Shown one piece after another: positions 63,191 to 64,000 of a stretch of 64,000 nt of DNA. A model generated the notes under the pieces. The model searched no databases. It was not told where the DNA came from and was given only the letters and a program-made list of their open reading frames with translations. A program made the translations under genes and the position numbers. The stretch lies in NCBI RefSeq assembly GCF_008386695.1, contig NZ_VUOC01000001.1:180366-244365 (forward strand), read 5' to 3'. This stretch comes from Chitinophaga agrisoli (lineage in GTDB: Bacteria > Bacteroidota > Bacteroidia > Chitinophagales > Chitinophagaceae). Within the stretch, counting starts at the first letter, position 1. Each line of letters begins with the position of its first letter.

Positions 63191-63221
63191 AAAAAAAAGA
63201 GCCCGATAGATATCAAGCTCT
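63191..63221 (-). terminator. Minus-strand intrinsic terminator without a gene
   Basis: AGAGCTTGAT and ATCGGGCTCT (minus strand, two G-T pairs) form a 10-bp stem with a 4-nt loop followed by eight T. No protein gene upstream of it on that strand is evident, so it may end a small RNA. Confidence 0.6.
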
Positions 63222-63333
63222 GTCAAGCTATCCATTAAGACACAACGTTTGGTTAATGGAATGCGTGTATAATAACTTTAGAAACTTTCACAAATGGAAA
63301 CCGTCATGGTGAGGAGCCTGCCCAAAAAAGGGA

Positions 63334-63353
63334 AGCCTGATGAAGATCAGGCT
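63334..63353. repeat. Inverted repeat
   Basis: AGCCTGAT and ATCAGGCT form a perfect 8-bp stem around GAAG, inside a longer partial palindrome (GGGA...TCCC). No T tract follows. Confidence 0.55.
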
Positions 63354-63841
63354 CATTCCCCTATTTGGTTTAACCATTAAAAGACACAAAAAATGATTCT
63401 CGTATCATTCACATGACAATTGACAATATTTTACAACCGTAGTGTTATACGGTACTGTGGTCTGTGTGGTTTGCCGTAGATGCCGCGTCAATTAAGCGCC
63501 GCAGGCAATGCCCCCTTACGTACCATTACTGGTAAACAGCGAGCCATATAAAAAAAGTCCCCCCTAGGATATGGCTGGGGTGCTGTTTCCCCGTGATTAT
63601 CATTACATCCCCCCTTAATAATGTTATACTGTACGCTCGTGATATCAGCGCTGTTGAAAGATTGGGTTCCCTTAATCTCCCGCGCTTATATAACATCGAA
63701 ATTAAAAAGATTCTTATTTTTAATATGTTAATCATCAGTTAACGTGAAAAGTTTTTACTACTGGTTTTAGAGGAGAAAGCGCAAACATATTGATAACGAT
63801 AGCTGTTACAATCGTGTAGGAATTCATGACAAACATCAGCT

Positions 63842-63869
63842 TTGATTTAGTAACGCGCTGCTACCTTTG
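63842..63869 (+). promoter_or_regulatory. Promoter of cydA
   Basis: TTG at 63842-63844, a 17-bp spacer and an exact TACCTTTG at 63862-63869 match the Bacteroidota promoter. Transcription would start near 63876, about 24 nt before the cydA ATG. Confidence 0.6.
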
Positions 63870-63899
63870 CAATGATTACTTCACTTATCATACCTATAT

Positions 63900-64000
63900 A
63901 TGCCGTCTGTTGAAATACTAGCCAGGGTGCAATTTGCGTTCACCATCGCTTTCCACTATATATATCCTCCGCTGAGCATAGGTTTGGGCGTATGCCTGGT
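63900..64000 (+). CDS. cydA: Cytochrome bd ubiquinol oxidase subunit I, N-terminal part
   Basis: Only the first 33 codons are in the window; the gene runs past the right edge. They encode [20 protein letters not shown] then SIGLGVCLV, which matches the conserved start of CydA (LxRxQFAxTxxFHxxFPPxxIGLG), including the His that binds haem b595. CydA with CydB forms the high-affinity terminal oxidase that reduces oxygen under low-oxygen conditions. The start ATG at 63900 lies just behind a strong promoter match. Confidence 0.88.
   Translation, partial: MPSVEILARVQFAFTIAFHYIYPPLSIGLGVCL

Larger units (their letters stand above)
62620..63841. other. Long intergenic region without a convincing gene
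   Basis: This 1.2-kb A+T-rich stretch contains only short frames (minus 62567-62791, which overlaps the peptidase start; minus 62974-63030, an 18-aa Cys-ending frame; minus 63526-63735) that show no family features. It carries a minus-strand terminator (63191-63221) and a separate inverted repeat (63334-63353), so one or more untranslated RNAs may be made. Confidence 0.4.

Noticed and set aside
61793-63414. Exact 14-mer CGTATCATTCACAT at 61793-61806 and 63401-63414
   Set aside because: A pair of 14-mers in 64 kb is expected by chance and there is no matching context.
63526-63735. 69-codon minus frame in the gap before cydA
   Set aside because: No family resemblance and no ribosome-binding or promoter evidence.
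1-64000. CRISPR array, insertion sequences, rRNA operon
   Set aside because: No regularly spaced direct repeats of 25-40 bp, no transposase frame with terminal inverted repeats and no rRNA sequence were seen.

Overview
The window looks like chromosome of a soil-type Bacteroidota, most likely a Chitinophaga-like member of the Chitinophagaceae. The evidence is two SusC/SusD pairs, ECF sigma/FecR pairs, type IX secretion (T9SS) sorting tails on secreted enzymes, a two-catalytic-domain GH18 chitinase, and promoter elements of the Bacteroidota type (TTG, then TAnnTTTG). Genus is an inference; no rRNA is present.

Layout. 1-510: short tandem repeats and phased TTTACAG copies. 510-8470: AraC-type regulator, aquaporin, cytoplasmic GH63/MGH1-like glucosidase and bestrophin channel on both strands, then a secreted GH127 arabinofuranosidase. 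8889-16663: a secretome block of multidomain chitinase, GH16-CBM6 beta-glucanase and zinc metalloprotease with a beta/gamma-crystallin domain, suited to attack on fungal or insect-type polymers. 16812-17707: ECF sigma factor and a truncated FecR-like gene. 17790-27129: a seven-gene operon that covers uptake and the complete reductive breakdown of pyrimidines (mmsA, beta-alanine-type aminotransferase, NCS1 permease, dihydropyrimidinase, beta-ureidopropionase, preT, preA). 27202-34020: promoter, ECF sigma, FecR, STN-type SusC and SusD. 34472-40192: methyltransferase, a sigma / small protein / ClpP mini-operon, DoxX/MauE-like membrane protein, acetyltransferase, ChbG-like deacetylase and a DUF2007-like membrane protein.

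40233-54541 is the most unusual part: a 13 kb, tightly packed, leftward contractile-tail locus. It has a holin-like protein, amidase, sheath, tube, tail-assembly chaperone with an apparent -1 frameshift extension, tape measure, hub, spike, baseplate, collar-type fibre and, as last gene, a fibre-like protein that carries a GH16 glycoside hydrolase domain with its catalytic EIDME motif. No capsid, portal, terminase, integrase or AAA+ ATPase gene is visible, so it reads as a domesticated phage tail particle (tailocin) with a polysaccharide-cleaving tip rather than a prophage or a classic eCIS. A tail-terminator-like gene is transcribed divergently, and the intergenic region carries three 11-bp-phased repeats.

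54542-56960 is A+T-richer: an alpha/beta hydrolase related to haloalkane dehalogenases, a decayed SWIM-type gene and tRNA-Ser(GGA). 56963-61557: a second SusD/SusC pair. 61933-62619: a secreted basic-secretory-protein-type metallopeptidase. After about 1.2 kb without a convincing gene, the window ends in the first codons of cydA (cytochrome bd oxidase), behind a good Bacteroidota promoter.
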